From contig NZ_JBHTCO010000017.1 in the NCBI RefSeq assembly GCF_042665295.1, positions 1-64,000 on the forward strand: a stretch of 64,000 nt of DNA. Reading direction: 5' to 3'. The notes under the pieces were generated by a model. That model ran no database searches and had not been told where the DNA came from. It saw nothing but the letters and a program-made list of their open reading frames with translations. Each line of letters opens with the position of its first letter. Positions within the stretch are counted from its first letter, which is position 1. The stretch is from Scopulibacillus_A cellulosilyticus. Its GTDB lineage: Bacteria > Bacillota > Bacilli > Bacillales > Sporolactobacillaceae. This document shows, one piece after another, positions 51,030 to 59,242 of the stretch. The position numbers and the translations under genes were made by a program.

Positions 51030-52421
51030 ATGCAGCCTCGGCTTGTCATCGCGGGCACTGGCAGCGGTGTCGGGAAAACAACCATAACAATCGGCATAAT
51101 GGCTGCCCTGAAAAAAAGGGGATTAGACATTCAAGGGTTCAAATGCGGCCCCGATTACATTGATCCCAGCTATCACACAGCTGTGACGGGCAGGGTATCC
51201 CGGAATTTAGACAGCTGGATGGTCGAAAAAGACATCGTAAAGGAAATTTTTGTACGGGGCAGTGCAGGTGCAGATCTTTCGGTGATTGAGGGCGTTATGG
51301 GATTTTATGACGGGAGGAGTCCGGAGAATAATATTGGCAGCACAGCGGAAATAAGTACATTGCTTGCAGCGCCGGTTATTTTAATTGTTGATATTTCCAG
51401 TATGGCCAGAAGCGTCGCCGCTATCGTTAAAGGATTCCAATCTCTTGATCCGAATGTCCATATTGCCGGTGTGATTTTAAATTATGCGGGAAGTCCAGGT
51501 CATGCAAAACTGGCACAGACAGCGATTGAACAAGAATGCGGTATACAAGTTTTAGGGCATTTACTTACAAATGACAGCCCGAGTATTCCCGAGCGTCACT
51601 TAGGATTAATTCCTGCTGTTGAACGGGGAGAATTAGACGGCTTTTTCAATCAATTAGGTCAAATTGTTGAGGAAAAAATCAACCTGGATAGATTGATGAC
51701 ACTTGCTGAAAACACACCGCCTGTCCAATCGGAAGAAAAGCTGTTTTCAAAGAGAAAAGATACGAGGCCTGAAAAAGTACGGATTGCGGTTGCAAAGGAT
51801 GCGGCCTTTAATTTTTATTATCAGGAAAATTTGGATCTGCTTGAAAAGGAAGGGGCAGAAATCGTCTATTTCAGTCCGCTTTCGGGTGAGAAGCTGCCAG
51901 AAGCTATTGACGGTCTATATCTTGGCGGCGGCTTTCCTGAAGAATTCGCCGCTGAACTTTCTAAGCGATCACATTTAATGGAAAAGATTAAAAATAAGAT
52001 CGCATCCGGCTTACCAACGCTCGCAGAATGCGGGGGCTATATGTTCCTGGCTGAATCAATAACAACAACAGCCGGTAAAACTTATCCTATGACGGGGGTC
52101 ATTCCGGGAGATATAAAGATGCAAGACCGCCTGACAGCAATCGGTTATCGCGATGTAACGGCTTTAAAATCTACGATTCTTTTAGAAAAGGGAGAAACGG
52201 CGCGCGGTCATGAATTTCATTATTCGAGTTTTTATCAAAATGGCGATATGCAGCATGTCTACGAGATTAAAGGCATAGGAGGCGTAAAAGAAGAAGGCTG
52301 CTATTTTCCGAATGTTGTTGCGGGATATACACATCTTCACTTCGCTTCAAACCCGAATATGCCGAAACGGTGGGTTGAGGCATGTGCCGAATATTCTAAA
52401 AAAGTTAGATTGAAGCATTGA
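51030..52421 (+). CDS. cbiA: Cobyrinate a,c-diamide synthase (CbiA/CobB)
   Basis: A 463-residue ATP-dependent amidotransferase that amidates the a and c carboxylates of cobyrinate or hydrogenobyrinate in corrin synthesis, or of Ni-sirohydrochlorin in coenzyme F430 synthesis. The N-terminal P-loop AGTGSGVGKTTITIG is followed by CGPDYIDPSYH and LDSWM. The C-terminal glutaminase domain has the nucleophile Cys in LAECGGYMFL and His in RGHEFHYS. The start at 51030 follows GAAAGGAAGTG. No other cobalamin gene is in the window, so either the rest is elsewhere or it serves salvage. Confidence 0.93.
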   Translation: MQPRLVIAGTGSGVGKTTITIGIMAALKKRGLDIQGFKCGPDYIDPSYHTAVTGRVSRNLDSWMVEKDIVKEIFVRGSAGADLSVIEGVMGFYDGRSPENNIGSTAEISTLLAAPVILIVDISSMARSVAAIVKGFQSLDPNVHIAGVILNYAGSPGHAKLAQTAIEQECGIQVLGHLLTNDSPSIPERHLGLIPAVERGELDGFFNQLGQIVEEKINLDRLMTLAENTPPVQSEEKLFSKRKDTRPEKVRIAVAKDAAFNFYYQENLDLLEKEGAEIVYFSPLSGEKLPEAIDGLYLGGGFPEEFAAELSKRSHLMEKIKNKIASGLPTLAECGGYMFLAESITTTAGKTYPMTGVIPGDIKMQDRLTAIGYRDVTALKSTILLEKGETARGHEFHYSSFYQNGDMQHVYEIKGIGGVKEEGCYFPNVVAGYTHLHFASNPNMPKRWVEACAEYSKKVRLKH

Positions 52422-52441
52422 AATAAAGGAGGCGACCTCAT

Positions 52442-53326
52442 GTGGAAAAAATCATCAATATTGAAGGACCATATGATTTTGACAGGGCATTAAGGCGTTT
52501 AGCCTTTGACCCATTAATCCATATTGAATTAAACAAACGTTTAATTAAAATACCGTTATGGATTGAAGGAGAACCGCAAGTTGCAACCGTACAAGCTATA
52601 GGAACAACTGAACAGCCTGCCTTTAAAGTATCGGCCCAAAGTCAAGATGAAACAGTAATTGAGCAAATGACAGGTATATTTAAATGGGATAGATCCTTAC
52701 ATGATATTACCGATCATTTTTCTAAAACAGACCTGGCCCCTTTATTTTTAGAATTTAAAGGCATGCCATTGATCAAAGACTTTAGTATTTATCAGTCGCT
52801 TGTCAAATGTATTATTCATCAACAGTTAAATTTAGTTTTCTCTTATCAATTAACGGAGCGGTTTGTGAAGCAATTTGGTTTTTCTATTGATGATGTCTGG
52901 TTTTATCCCCGTCCGGAAACAGTTGCTGACATTCCTTATGAGTCATTACAAGAACTGCAATTTAGCCGCAGAAAAGCAGAATATCTTGTAGATACATCCC
53001 GGCTGATAGCTGAAAAGTCCTTATCCTTAGATGAGCTTAAACAATTGAACAATGGTGAAGTCATTAAAAGATTGGTCAAAATAAGAGGAATTGGCCCCTG
53101 GACAGCGCAAAATGTTTTATTATTCGGCATGGGAAGAGAGGACTTAATGCCTGCTGGAGATATTGGCATTCAAAACGGTATTAAAAAGTTTTATCAATTG
53201 GAACAAAAGCCTACTTTAGATTTTATAGAAAATAAGGCGAAGAGCTGGTCGCCATTTAATAGTTATGCCGCTATCTATTTATGGGAATATCTTGGTAATC
53301 ATAGTGTGAAGAATCCTTCGCAGTGA
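52442..53326 (+). CDS. alkA: DNA-3-methyladenine glycosylase, AlkA type
   Basis: A 294-residue helix-hairpin-helix DNA glycosylase that removes alkylated purines. An N-terminal AlkA-like domain (about 1-110) is followed by the HhH fold: IHQQLNLVFSYQLTERFV, the hairpin VKIRGIGPWTAQNVLLF near 220 and the catalytic Asp240 in PAGDIGIQNG. The GTG start has AAAGGAGGCG upstream; it follows cbiA by 20 bases, so the two may be cotranscribed. The B. subtilis homologue YfjP lies in a similar neighbourhood near pdaA. Confidence 0.92.
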   Translation: MEKIINIEGPYDFDRALRRLAFDPLIHIELNKRLIKIPLWIEGEPQVATVQAIGTTEQPAFKVSAQSQDETVIEQMTGIFKWDRSLHDITDHFSKTDLAPLFLEFKGMPLIKDFSIYQSLVKCIIHQQLNLVFSYQLTERFVKQFGFSIDDVWFYPRPETVADIPYESLQELQFSRRKAEYLVDTSRLIAEKSLSLDELKQLNNGEVIKRLVKIRGIGPWTAQNVLLFGMGREDLMPAGDIGIQNGIKKFYQLEQKPTLDFIENKAKSWSPFNSYAAIYLWEYLGNHSVKNPSQ

Positions 53327-53345
53327 ATTGCGAAGGGTTTTTTTA
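53313..53345 (+). terminator. Terminator of alkA
   Basis: AATCCTTCGCA pairs with TGCGAAGG-TT around AGTGAAT and runs into TTTTTTT. Confidence 0.85.
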
Positions 53346-53399
53346 AAATAGTTCCTCATTACTAAATCGCTAAAAAAAATTGATGTTTTTATTTTCAGA

Positions 53400-53567
53400 T
53401 TATACACAGTTTCCACAGGTTTATCCACAAATATATAGGCTAATCTAGGGGTATTCCACATATTTACCCACAATATCCACAGGATTTTTAATTTTTATCC
53501 CCAATTATTACTCACAAATTCATTTCACTGTCCATCGAATTTTTTAGAGGTTATCCACTTATCCACA
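53400..53567 (+). promoter_or_regulatory. Cluster of DnaA boxes
   Basis: Three perfect TTATNCACA boxes lie at 53400-53408 (TTATACACA), 53421-53429 and 53559-53567 (both TTATCCACA). One-mismatch boxes lie at 53464-53472, 53473-53481, 53495-53503, 53508-53516 and 53551-53559, with two-mismatch copies at 53409 and 53452. All are on the same strand within 168 bases. No dnaA, dnaN or other origin gene is near, so this is not the chromosome origin. It resembles DnaA-titrating or DnaA-binding clusters known in Bacillus and E. coli. Confidence 0.8.
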
Positions 53568-53703
53568 AAAATATTGACAAAAGACTGTTTCGTATGTCTC
53601 AAAACGGCTTGCTATGAAATTGACACAAAATAAATTTTATATGCGTCTTTTGTCACGCACTGGGCGAATGTGCATATGATGTGGTTACTAGAGGTGAGCA
53701 ACG

Positions 53704-54531
53704 ATGGCAACCAAAATGGAAGAGGTTTATATGGAAAACTCAATTGCCGTGGAAAAACAAATGTGGAAGAAAGGCCGGCGCAGGCAAAAGGTGAAACATT
53801 TGCTCACGGTAGCATCTCCAGTTTGTTTGCTTATTTTATGGGAAGTTTTATCACGGACACATATCATTGATGCACGTTTTTTTCCTCCGCCTACTGAAAT
53901 CATCGGTACCTTTTTTAAAATGGCAGCCAGCGGTGATTTATTCGATAATTTGGGCATCAGTTTATATAGGATTATAGGCGGCTTTCTGTTAGGTGTGATT
54001 CCGGCGATTTTACTGGGACTGTTAATGGGAATGTACCGGCCATTCAGGTATTTTTTTCAACCGTTAGTCATGGCGCTTATGCCAATTCCTACACTTGCTT
54101 TGATGCCGATAATTTTAATTATCTTTGGTATTAGTGACTTTTCAAAAATGATTACAATTGCAGGAAGCGTGTTCTTCCCTGTTGTTATTAATACCGCTGC
54201 CGGTGTCGCCAATATTGATCAAATTTATTTAGATGTCGCTAAAAACTACGGGGCAAAATCAAAAGACTTTTTCTTTAAGATTGCTTTACCCGGTGCTCTT
54301 CCTGTGATGTTAGAGGGTATTCAAATGGGGCAGGCAATCGCATTATTAACCATTGTTGCAGCGGAAATGATGGGTGCGCATTCCGGGATCGGCTATCTTA
54401 TCTGGACATCGTATAAAGCTTTCTTACTGCAACAAATGTATGTGGGTTTAATCCTTATTTCTTTCTTTGGCTATTTCTTCTCTCTGTTATTGCGAATGCT
54501 GCAAAAGGTGCTTATTCCATGGAAAAAGTAG
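53704..54531 (+). CDS. thiX: ThiX, ABC permease for thiamine pyrimidine precursor
   Basis: A 275-residue ABC permease of the SsuC/TauC type with about six helices. The EAA-like loop region VAKNYGAKSKDFFFKIALPGALPVMLEG is near residue 180-210. It sits with an SsuB-type ATPase and an NMT1-like binding protein just before a TPP riboswitch, ylmB and tenA, which identifies the ThiXYZ system. In Bacillus ThiXYZ brings in N-formyl-aminopyrimidine derived from degraded thiamine. AGAGGTGAGC lies before the ATG. Riboflavin-type or sulfonate substrates are less likely here. Confidence 0.85.
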   Translation: MATKMEEVYMENSIAVEKQMWKKGRRRQKVKHLLTVASPVCLLILWEVLSRTHIIDARFFPPPTEIIGTFFKMAASGDLFDNLGISLYRIIGGFLLGVIPAILLGLLMGMYRPFRYFFQPLVMALMPIPTLALMPIILIIFGISDFSKMITIAGSVFFPVVINTAAGVANIDQIYLDVAKNYGAKSKDFFFKIALPGALPVMLEGIQMGQAIALLTIVAAEMMGAHSGIGYLIWTSYKAFLLQQMYVGLILISFFGYFFSLLLRMLQKVLIPWKK

Positions 54532-54553
54532 TTTTTTGTAAAGGAGGGGGAGT

Positions 54554-55336
54554 ATGTCCGTAACGCCGAAAATTCAAATCAATCATTTAACAAAGATTTT
54601 CTTTAAAAAGCAAACGGCTGTTACTGCAATAAAAGACATAAATTTAAGCATTAATGATGGAGAATTTGTTTGTTTGCTCGGACCAAGCGGCTGCGGAAAA
54701 ACAACACTATTAAGGATTTTGGCGGGACTTGAGAAACCGAGTACAGGGGATTTTAAAATTACGCGCTCAAGCCAAGACCGGCCGCTGCAATCAATGATTT
54801 TTCAAGAAAAAGGCGTTATTCCCTGGCTGACCGTCGAAGACAATGTGGCTTTTGGATTAAAAATGCGTCATCTGCCAAAAAGCAAGATCAAACAGCAAAC
54901 AGACTATTATCTTGAAAAAGTCGGACTCAAGGACTTCAGAAAGCTTTATCCTTCTGAAATATCCGGTGGAATGAAACAAAGGGTCAGTATTGCCCGGGCA
55001 TTTGCCAATGATCCGGAAATCCTGTTAATGGATGAACCGTTTGCGGCTCTTGATGAGCAAAACAAATTTATTTTACAAGAGGAATTACTTAATATTTGGT
55101 CAGAAACAAAGAAAACAGTCTTGTTTATTACACATAGTATTGATGAAGCATTGCTGTTGAGCGACCGTATTTTATTAATGAGTACACAGCCCGGGCAGAT
55201 TATTCGCGAGAAAATGATTGACGTACCGAGACCGAGAAAAGTAGAAACGATCCGTTCTAATCCAGAGATGTCGAAAGAGTTCGTTGATATTTGGGAGCAT
55301 TTGCAAACCGCAGTGGAAAAAGCACGCCAATCTTAA
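54554..55336 (+). CDS. thiZ: ThiZ, ABC ATPase for thiamine pyrimidine precursor
   Basis: A 260-residue ABC ATPase of the nitrate/sulfonate/NMT1 transporter group. Walker A GPSGCGKTT near residue 43, Q-loop FQEKGVIPW near 87, signature ISGGMKQR near 138, Walker B ILLMDEPFAALD near 158 and H-loop FITHSIDEA near 196 are all intact. AAAGGAGGGGG precedes the ATG, 22 bases after thiX. The next gene of the operon, thiY, is separated by a 400-base repeat insertion. Confidence 0.9.
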   Translation: MSVTPKIQINHLTKIFFKKQTAVTAIKDINLSINDGEFVCLLGPSGCGKTTLLRILAGLEKPSTGDFKITRSSQDRPLQSMIFQEKGVIPWLTVEDNVAFGLKMRHLPKSKIKQQTDYYLEKVGLKDFRKLYPSEISGGMKQRVSIARAFANDPEILLMDEPFAALDEQNKFILQEELLNIWSETKKTVLFITHSIDEALLLSDRILLMSTQPGQIIREKMIDVPRPRKVETIRSNPEMSKEFVDIWEHLQTAVEKARQS

Positions 55337-55350
55337 CTTTATAAATGTGA

Positions 55351-55722
55351 GTTCAAAAAGGGGGAACGAGCAAAGCTTCTCGAAATACTACGAGTTGCGA
55401 CGAGAAGTTGGCGATACCTCTGTGAATAATCTGCGGCGCAGGAGCACGGTCTACTAGAATATTCATCTTTGAACACTGCGACGAGCTATGAATAGCTTCA
55501 TCGATAATCCTCGCGCAGGAGCACGGTCTACTAGAATATTCATCTTTGAATACTGCGACGAGCTATGAATAGCTTCATCGATAATCCTCGCGCAGAGCAC
55601 GGTCTACTAGAATATTCATCTTTGAACACTGCGACGAGCTATGAATAGCTTCATCGTTAATCCTCGCGCAGGAGCACAGAGACATCTTAGTATTTGCCCC
55701 ATGTTTCCGGGACTTTTTGAAC
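55351..55722 (+). repeat. Dispersed MITE-like repeat, copy B, with internal tandem repeats
   Basis: A 372-base unit bounded by perfect 10-base inverted ends GTTCAAAAAG (55351-55360) and CTTTTTGAAC (55713-55722). It shares an 80-base core with copy A (30838-31066) and contains tandem 77-base units (55439-55668). It sits between thiZ and thiY, ending just before the thiY ribosome binding site. It has no convincing gene. Confidence 0.8.
55439..55668 (+). repeat. Three tandem 77-base repeats
   Basis: Units start at 55439, 55516 and 55593 (77, 77 and 76 bases), followed by a partial fourth from 55669. Each begins CAGGAGCACGG and contains AGCTAT-GA-ATAGCT, a small hairpin. Units differ at only a few bases, so they are recent. 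Confidence 0.9.
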
Positions 55723-55745
55723 ATCATCTAGAGGAGGCATGTAAG

Positions 55746-56843
55746 GTGTGGAAGAAATTCCTTGCCGCTTTATTAGTGATTCCGTTGTTTGTTTTGATTA
55801 TAAGTGGCTGCCAGGGGGGAGATTCGTCAAAAGAAAAACAATCTAATGTTGTGGATACTAAGGCTAAACCGGTGGATGGCAATTTAAAACCATTAAAGAA
55901 GCCGACCACCGTGGTCATTGCGGAGGATGATTCCGCATCTGCTGCGGGATTTTATATTGCTAATGCTAAAGGATATTTCAAAGATTACAATATTAAAATC
56001 AAATTTGCTAAGTTCTCTAACAGTGATGATATGCTGCCGGCGCTCGCTTCCGGTAAAGTTGATATTGCAGGCGGTATTTCTTCCGCATCCTTCTTTAATT
56101 CGATGGCACAGGGAATAGATGTCAAAATGATTGCCGACAAAGGACATAATTTGAAAGGCCAATCCTACTTTTCCTTCGTGGTAAGTAAAAAGATGAAAAA
56201 CAAAATAAAATCGTATAAAGATTTTAAAGGCAAAAAAATTGCTGTTTCTACAAAAAATGGGGTCGATGATTATATTTTTTCAAAAATGTTGAAGCATGCG
56301 GGACTTTCAAGAAAAGATGTTCATTTTGTTCTAATGCCTGATTTCGGCAATATGGTATCGGCAATCAGTAACGGTACAATTGATGCTGCTTTGCAAATCG
56401 AACCAATGATTACACAAGGCGAAGCGGAAGGTATCCATTATCGTTTCGGGGACACAACAGATTATGCACCAAAAGCTCAAATTGCCATGGTACTTGGATC
56501 GCCGAAGTTTGTTGATGATGAGCATGCTGTTGCACTAAGGTTTATGGTAGCTTACTTAAAAGGCGTCAGGGATTATAATGATGCATTCGTTAAGGGAAAA
56601 GGAAATAAAAAAGAAATCATAGACATCATGACGAAGAATACATCACTTAAAGATCCAAAAATATGGAACAAAGTCAGCGTGATAGGCCTAGACCCGAATG
56701 GTAAAATGTTTGTTAATAATATTAAAGATCAATATAAATGGTATAAATCACGCGGAGGCATTGACGGAAACGTAAATGTTAACAAAGCCGTTGATACCTC
56801 GTTGGCTAAAGAGGCAGTGAAAGTATTAGGGCCCTATAAATAA
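55746..56843 (+). CDS. thiY: ThiY, substrate-binding lipoprotein for thiamine pyrimidine precursor
   Basis: A 365-residue lipoprotein of the NMT1/THI5-like periplasmic-binding fold. The signal peptide ends in a lipobox ISGC (Cys about residue 19), then comes a Ser/Lys linker. Binding-fold marks are GFYIANAKGYFKDYNIKIKF, GKVDIAGGISSASFF, FKGKKIAVSTKNG and the hinge region AALQIEPMI. It should bind formylaminopyrimidine or a related pyrimidine. GTG 55746 follows GAGGAGG with 8-base spacing; a longer frame from 55641 lies inside the repeat. Encoded just before the second TPP riboswitch. Confidence 0.88.
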   Translation: MWKKFLAALLVIPLFVLIISGCQGGDSSKEKQSNVVDTKAKPVDGNLKPLKKPTTVVIAEDDSASAAGFYIANAKGYFKDYNIKIKFAKFSNSDDMLPALASGKVDIAGGISSASFFNSMAQGIDVKMIADKGHNLKGQSYFSFVVSKKMKNKIKSYKDFKGKKIAVSTKNGVDDYIFSKMLKHAGLSRKDVHFVLMPDFGNMVSAISNGTIDAALQIEPMITQGEAEGIHYRFGDTTDYAPKAQIAMVLGSPKFVDDEHAVALRFMVAYLKGVRDYNDAFVKGKGNKKEIIDIMTKNTSLKDPKIWNKVSVIGLDPNGKMFVNNIKDQYKWYKSRGGIDGNVNVNKAVDTSLAKEAVKVLGPYK

Positions 56844-56979
56844 TGAAATGACTCCTTAGGCGTTAAATACGGGGATAATTGTAATGACTTTAAGGAATAT
56901 CCAATGACTGCCCTAAAAAATTGATCTTTAGAATCTATGAATTTATGTTAATATTATAATAACTGGATAAGTATTTAAA

Positions 56980-57064
56980 CACTAGGGGAGCCAACAGGCT
57001 GAGATCAAACTTAAGTTTGAGACCCTTCGAACCTGACCTGGATAATACCTGCGTAGGGAAGTGG
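56980..57064 (+). promoter_or_regulatory. TPP riboswitch of ylmB-tenA
   Basis: THI-box words GGGGAGCC, AGGCTGAGAT, GAGACCCTTCGAACCTGACCTGG and TGCGTAGGGAAGTGG occur in order. A TATAAT lies at 56955-56960 just upstream, so ylmB-tenA has its own promoter. A terminator (57097-57130) follows, consistent with transcription attenuation by TPP. The remaining part of the 56844-57219 gap shows no gene. Confidence 0.96.
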
Positions 57065-57096
57065 AAGCTTGCCATTTAGGCTTGATCAATGTATTT

Positions 57097-57130
57097 AAAC
57101 CACTCTTTATGCTAAAAAGAGTGGTTTTTT
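57097..57130 (+). terminator. Riboswitch expression-platform terminator
   Basis: AAACCACTCTT pairs with AAGAGTGGTTT and is followed by TTT, between the TPP aptamer and ylmB. Confidence 0.88.
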
Positions 57131-57219
57131 GCGTTATAAATTGGCAAGTTTACTTTAACAGATATGTGCGCGGCCGCAAGTCCTCGTTCTCATAAACTTT
57201 GTCAGGAGGGGATATTATT

Positions 57220-58503
57220 ATGACAACATTAACAGAACAAATTGAAATAAAATTAGAGGAAACTCAAGATGAATTATTACAATTGTTAGAGGAATTAGTC
57301 CGTTTTCCAACGGTTAGTCCGCCGGCAAGAAATACAACAGAAGCTCAATTATTTATCCAAAATTACTTGGAACACCTAAATTTCAAAACAGAAAAATGGG
57401 ATGTGTTCCCCGGTGATCCAAATGTTGTTGGTATTAGAAAAGGAACAGATTCAGACCGTTATAATAGTCTAATTCTTAATGGCCATATAGATGTAGCCGA
57501 GGTCGGAGATGATTCAAATTGGACAAGTTCACCCTTTCAATTAAGAAAAGAAAATAAATATGTATACGGACGGGGTGCAGCGGATATGAAGGGAGGACTT
57601 GCTTGCGCTTTGTTTTCGATTAAGCTTTTAACGGAACTTGGTATAGAGCTAAAAGGAGACTTGCAATTTCAATCCGTCATCGGCGAAGAGGTTGGTGAAG
57701 CGGGCACTTTGTCTTGCACTGAAAAAGGTTATACGGGGGACTTTGCGATTGTCATGGACACAAGTCACTTAAATATCCAAGGACAAGGCGGTGTCATTAC
57801 CGGGTGGATAACTGTAAAAAGTAAACAAACGTTCCACGATGGCCTCAGGTCTAAAATGATTCATGCCGGCGGCGGGATTAAAGGAGCCAGTGCCATAGAA
57901 AAAATGATGAAAGTCATTCAGGGTTTACAAGAACTGGAACGCCATTGGTCGATTACAAAAAGTTATCCAGGGTTTCCGCCGGGGATCAATACGATTAATC
58001 CGGCTGTCATCGAAGGAGGGAGACATGCGGCCTTTATTGCAGATGAGTGTAAGTTGTGGATTACCGTTCATTTTTATCCTGATGAAACGTATGAAGAGGT
58101 GATAAAAGAAATTGAGGATCATTTATACAATACAGCATTGGCAGACCCATGGCTAAAAGAGAATCCACCGGAATTTCGTTGGGGCGGCAAATCAATGATC
58201 GAAGACCGCGGAGAGATTTTTCCTTCGTTGGAAATTAACCCGGATCACCCAGCAGTTGTTCGTTTAAGCAATCATCACAAGAAAGTAACAAATGAAGAAG
58301 CTGTTATAGGTATGTCAACATCTGTCAACGATTCCGGGTGGCTTGGAAGAGCCGGTATTCCTGCCGTTACATATGGGCCGGGGCAATTAGAAGATGCCCA
58401 TTCAGTAGATGAAAAAGTGAGTATTCATGAATTGCTGGATTTTACAAAAACAATGGCGTGTTTTATTGCTGATTGGTGCAACACACGAAAGGAGAGAGAA
58501 TGA
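57220..58503 (+). CDS. ylmB: Formylaminopyrimidine deformylase YlmB (M20 family)
   Basis: A 427-residue metallohydrolase of the ArgE/DapE/M20 family. Di-zinc ligands appear as NGHIDVAE (near residue 87), GRGAADMKGG (near 118) and GEEVGEAG (near 155), with a late His in LEDAHSVDE. Adjacent tenA and the TPP riboswitch point to YlmB, which removes the formyl group from N-formyl-4-amino-5-aminomethyl-2-methylpyrimidine so that TenA can make HMP. The start at 57220 follows TCAGGAGGGG; a frame from 57199 lacks a better site. Its stop overlaps the tenA start (ATGA). Confidence 0.9.
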   Translation: MTTLTEQIEIKLEETQDELLQLLEELVRFPTVSPPARNTTEAQLFIQNYLEHLNFKTEKWDVFPGDPNVVGIRKGTDSDRYNSLILNGHIDVAEVGDDSNWTSSPFQLRKENKYVYGRGAADMKGGLACALFSIKLLTELGIELKGDLQFQSVIGEEVGEAGTLSCTEKGYTGDFAIVMDTSHLNIQGQGGVITGWITVKSKQTFHDGLRSKMIHAGGGIKGASAIEKMMKVIQGLQELERHWSITKSYPGFPPGINTINPAVIEGGRHAAFIADECKLWITVHFYPDETYEEVIKEIEDHLYNTALADPWLKENPPEFRWGGKSMIEDRGEIFPSLEINPDHPAVVRLSNHHKKVTNEEAVIGMSTSVNDSGWLGRAGIPAVTYGPGQLEDAHSVDEKVSIHELLDFTKTMACFIADWCNTRKERE

Positions 58504-59174
58504 TGTCATTTACAGAACGGTTATCTAAAAATATCGAACCTATTTGGGCGAAAATCCATGATCATCCTTTTGTCCAAGGGATCGGAAATGGAACATTACC
58601 TCAAGAAACGTTTGCCTATTATATGAAACAAGATTATGTGTATTTAATCGACTATGCCAAGCTGTTTGCAATAGGTTCTATAAAAGCAAGAGATATTGAA
58701 ACAATGGGGTGGTTTGCCAGACTTCTGCACGAAACATTCAACACTGAGATGGATTTACATAGGCAATATGCATCGGAATTTGGAATTACAAGAGAGGAAT
58801 TGGAGCGAACCGAACCAACGCCTATCAACTTAGCATATACACGCTATATGCTCCATGTTGCCCAAAACGGTTCACTTTCTGAACTTGTCTCTTGTCTTCT
58901 TCCGTGCATGTGGAGCTATTGGGAAATCGGAAAGGAACTGTATGCCTATAATGGAGAGTCATTGTCCAAGAACCCTTACGCAAAGTGGATTGAAATGTAT
59001 GCATCAGATGACTTCGGGGAGCTTTGTCAATGGCTGATTGAATGTCTTGATAAACAGACGAATGGAAAGCCGGAATTTGAACTTCAAGTTTTAGAGAAAC
59101 ATTTTCAAACGACATCCCGTTATGAGTATATGTTTTGGAATATGGTCTATGAGCAGCATGAATGGCCAATATGA
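58500..59174 (+). CDS. tenA: Aminopyrimidine aminohydrolase / thiaminase II TenA
   Basis: A 224-residue all-helical TenA/PQQC-fold enzyme that converts aminopyrimidine from degraded thiamine to HMP. The active Cys (about 136) lies in CLLPCMWSYWEIG and the catalytic Glu (about 209) in RYEYMFWNM. N-terminal family marks are HPFVQGIGNGTL and YYMKQDYVYLIDYAKLF. AAAGGAGAG precedes overlapping ATG codons at 58500 and 58503; either is possible. It is last in the ylmB-tenA operon and feeds ThiD at 1930. Confidence 0.95.
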   Translation: MMSFTERLSKNIEPIWAKIHDHPFVQGIGNGTLPQETFAYYMKQDYVYLIDYAKLFAIGSIKARDIETMGWFARLLHETFNTEMDLHRQYASEFGITREELERTEPTPINLAYTRYMLHVAQNGSLSELVSCLLPCMWSYWEIGKELYAYNGESLSKNPYAKWIEMYASDDFGELCQWLIECLDKQTNGKPEFELQVLEKHFQTTSRYEYMFWNMVYEQHEWPI

Positions 59175-59206
59175 CAGGCGGTATGTTAAAAAAATGAATT
59201 AAAAAT

Positions 59207-59242
59207 AGAAGCCCTGGACGGCATTACCGTTCAGGGCTTCTA
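59207..59242. terminator. Terminator between tenA and the FUSC-like gene
   Basis: GAAGCCCTGGACGG pairs with CCGTTCAGGGCTTC around CATTA. It overlaps the stop-proximal end of the convergent gene and probably serves both. Confidence 0.85.

Noticed and set aside
53400..53567. Chromosome replication origin
   Set aside because: DnaA boxes are present, but dnaA, dnaN, rpmH, gyrB and a clear AT-rich unwinding region are not; called a DnaA-box cluster instead.
55439..55668. CRISPR array
   Set aside because: The 77-base units are contiguous near-identical tandem repeats without unique spacers, and there are no cas genes.
55641..55745. 35-residue N-terminal extension of ThiY
   Set aside because: It lies inside the dispersed repeat and precedes an obvious lipoprotein signal peptide; GTG 55746 has a GAGGAGG site.
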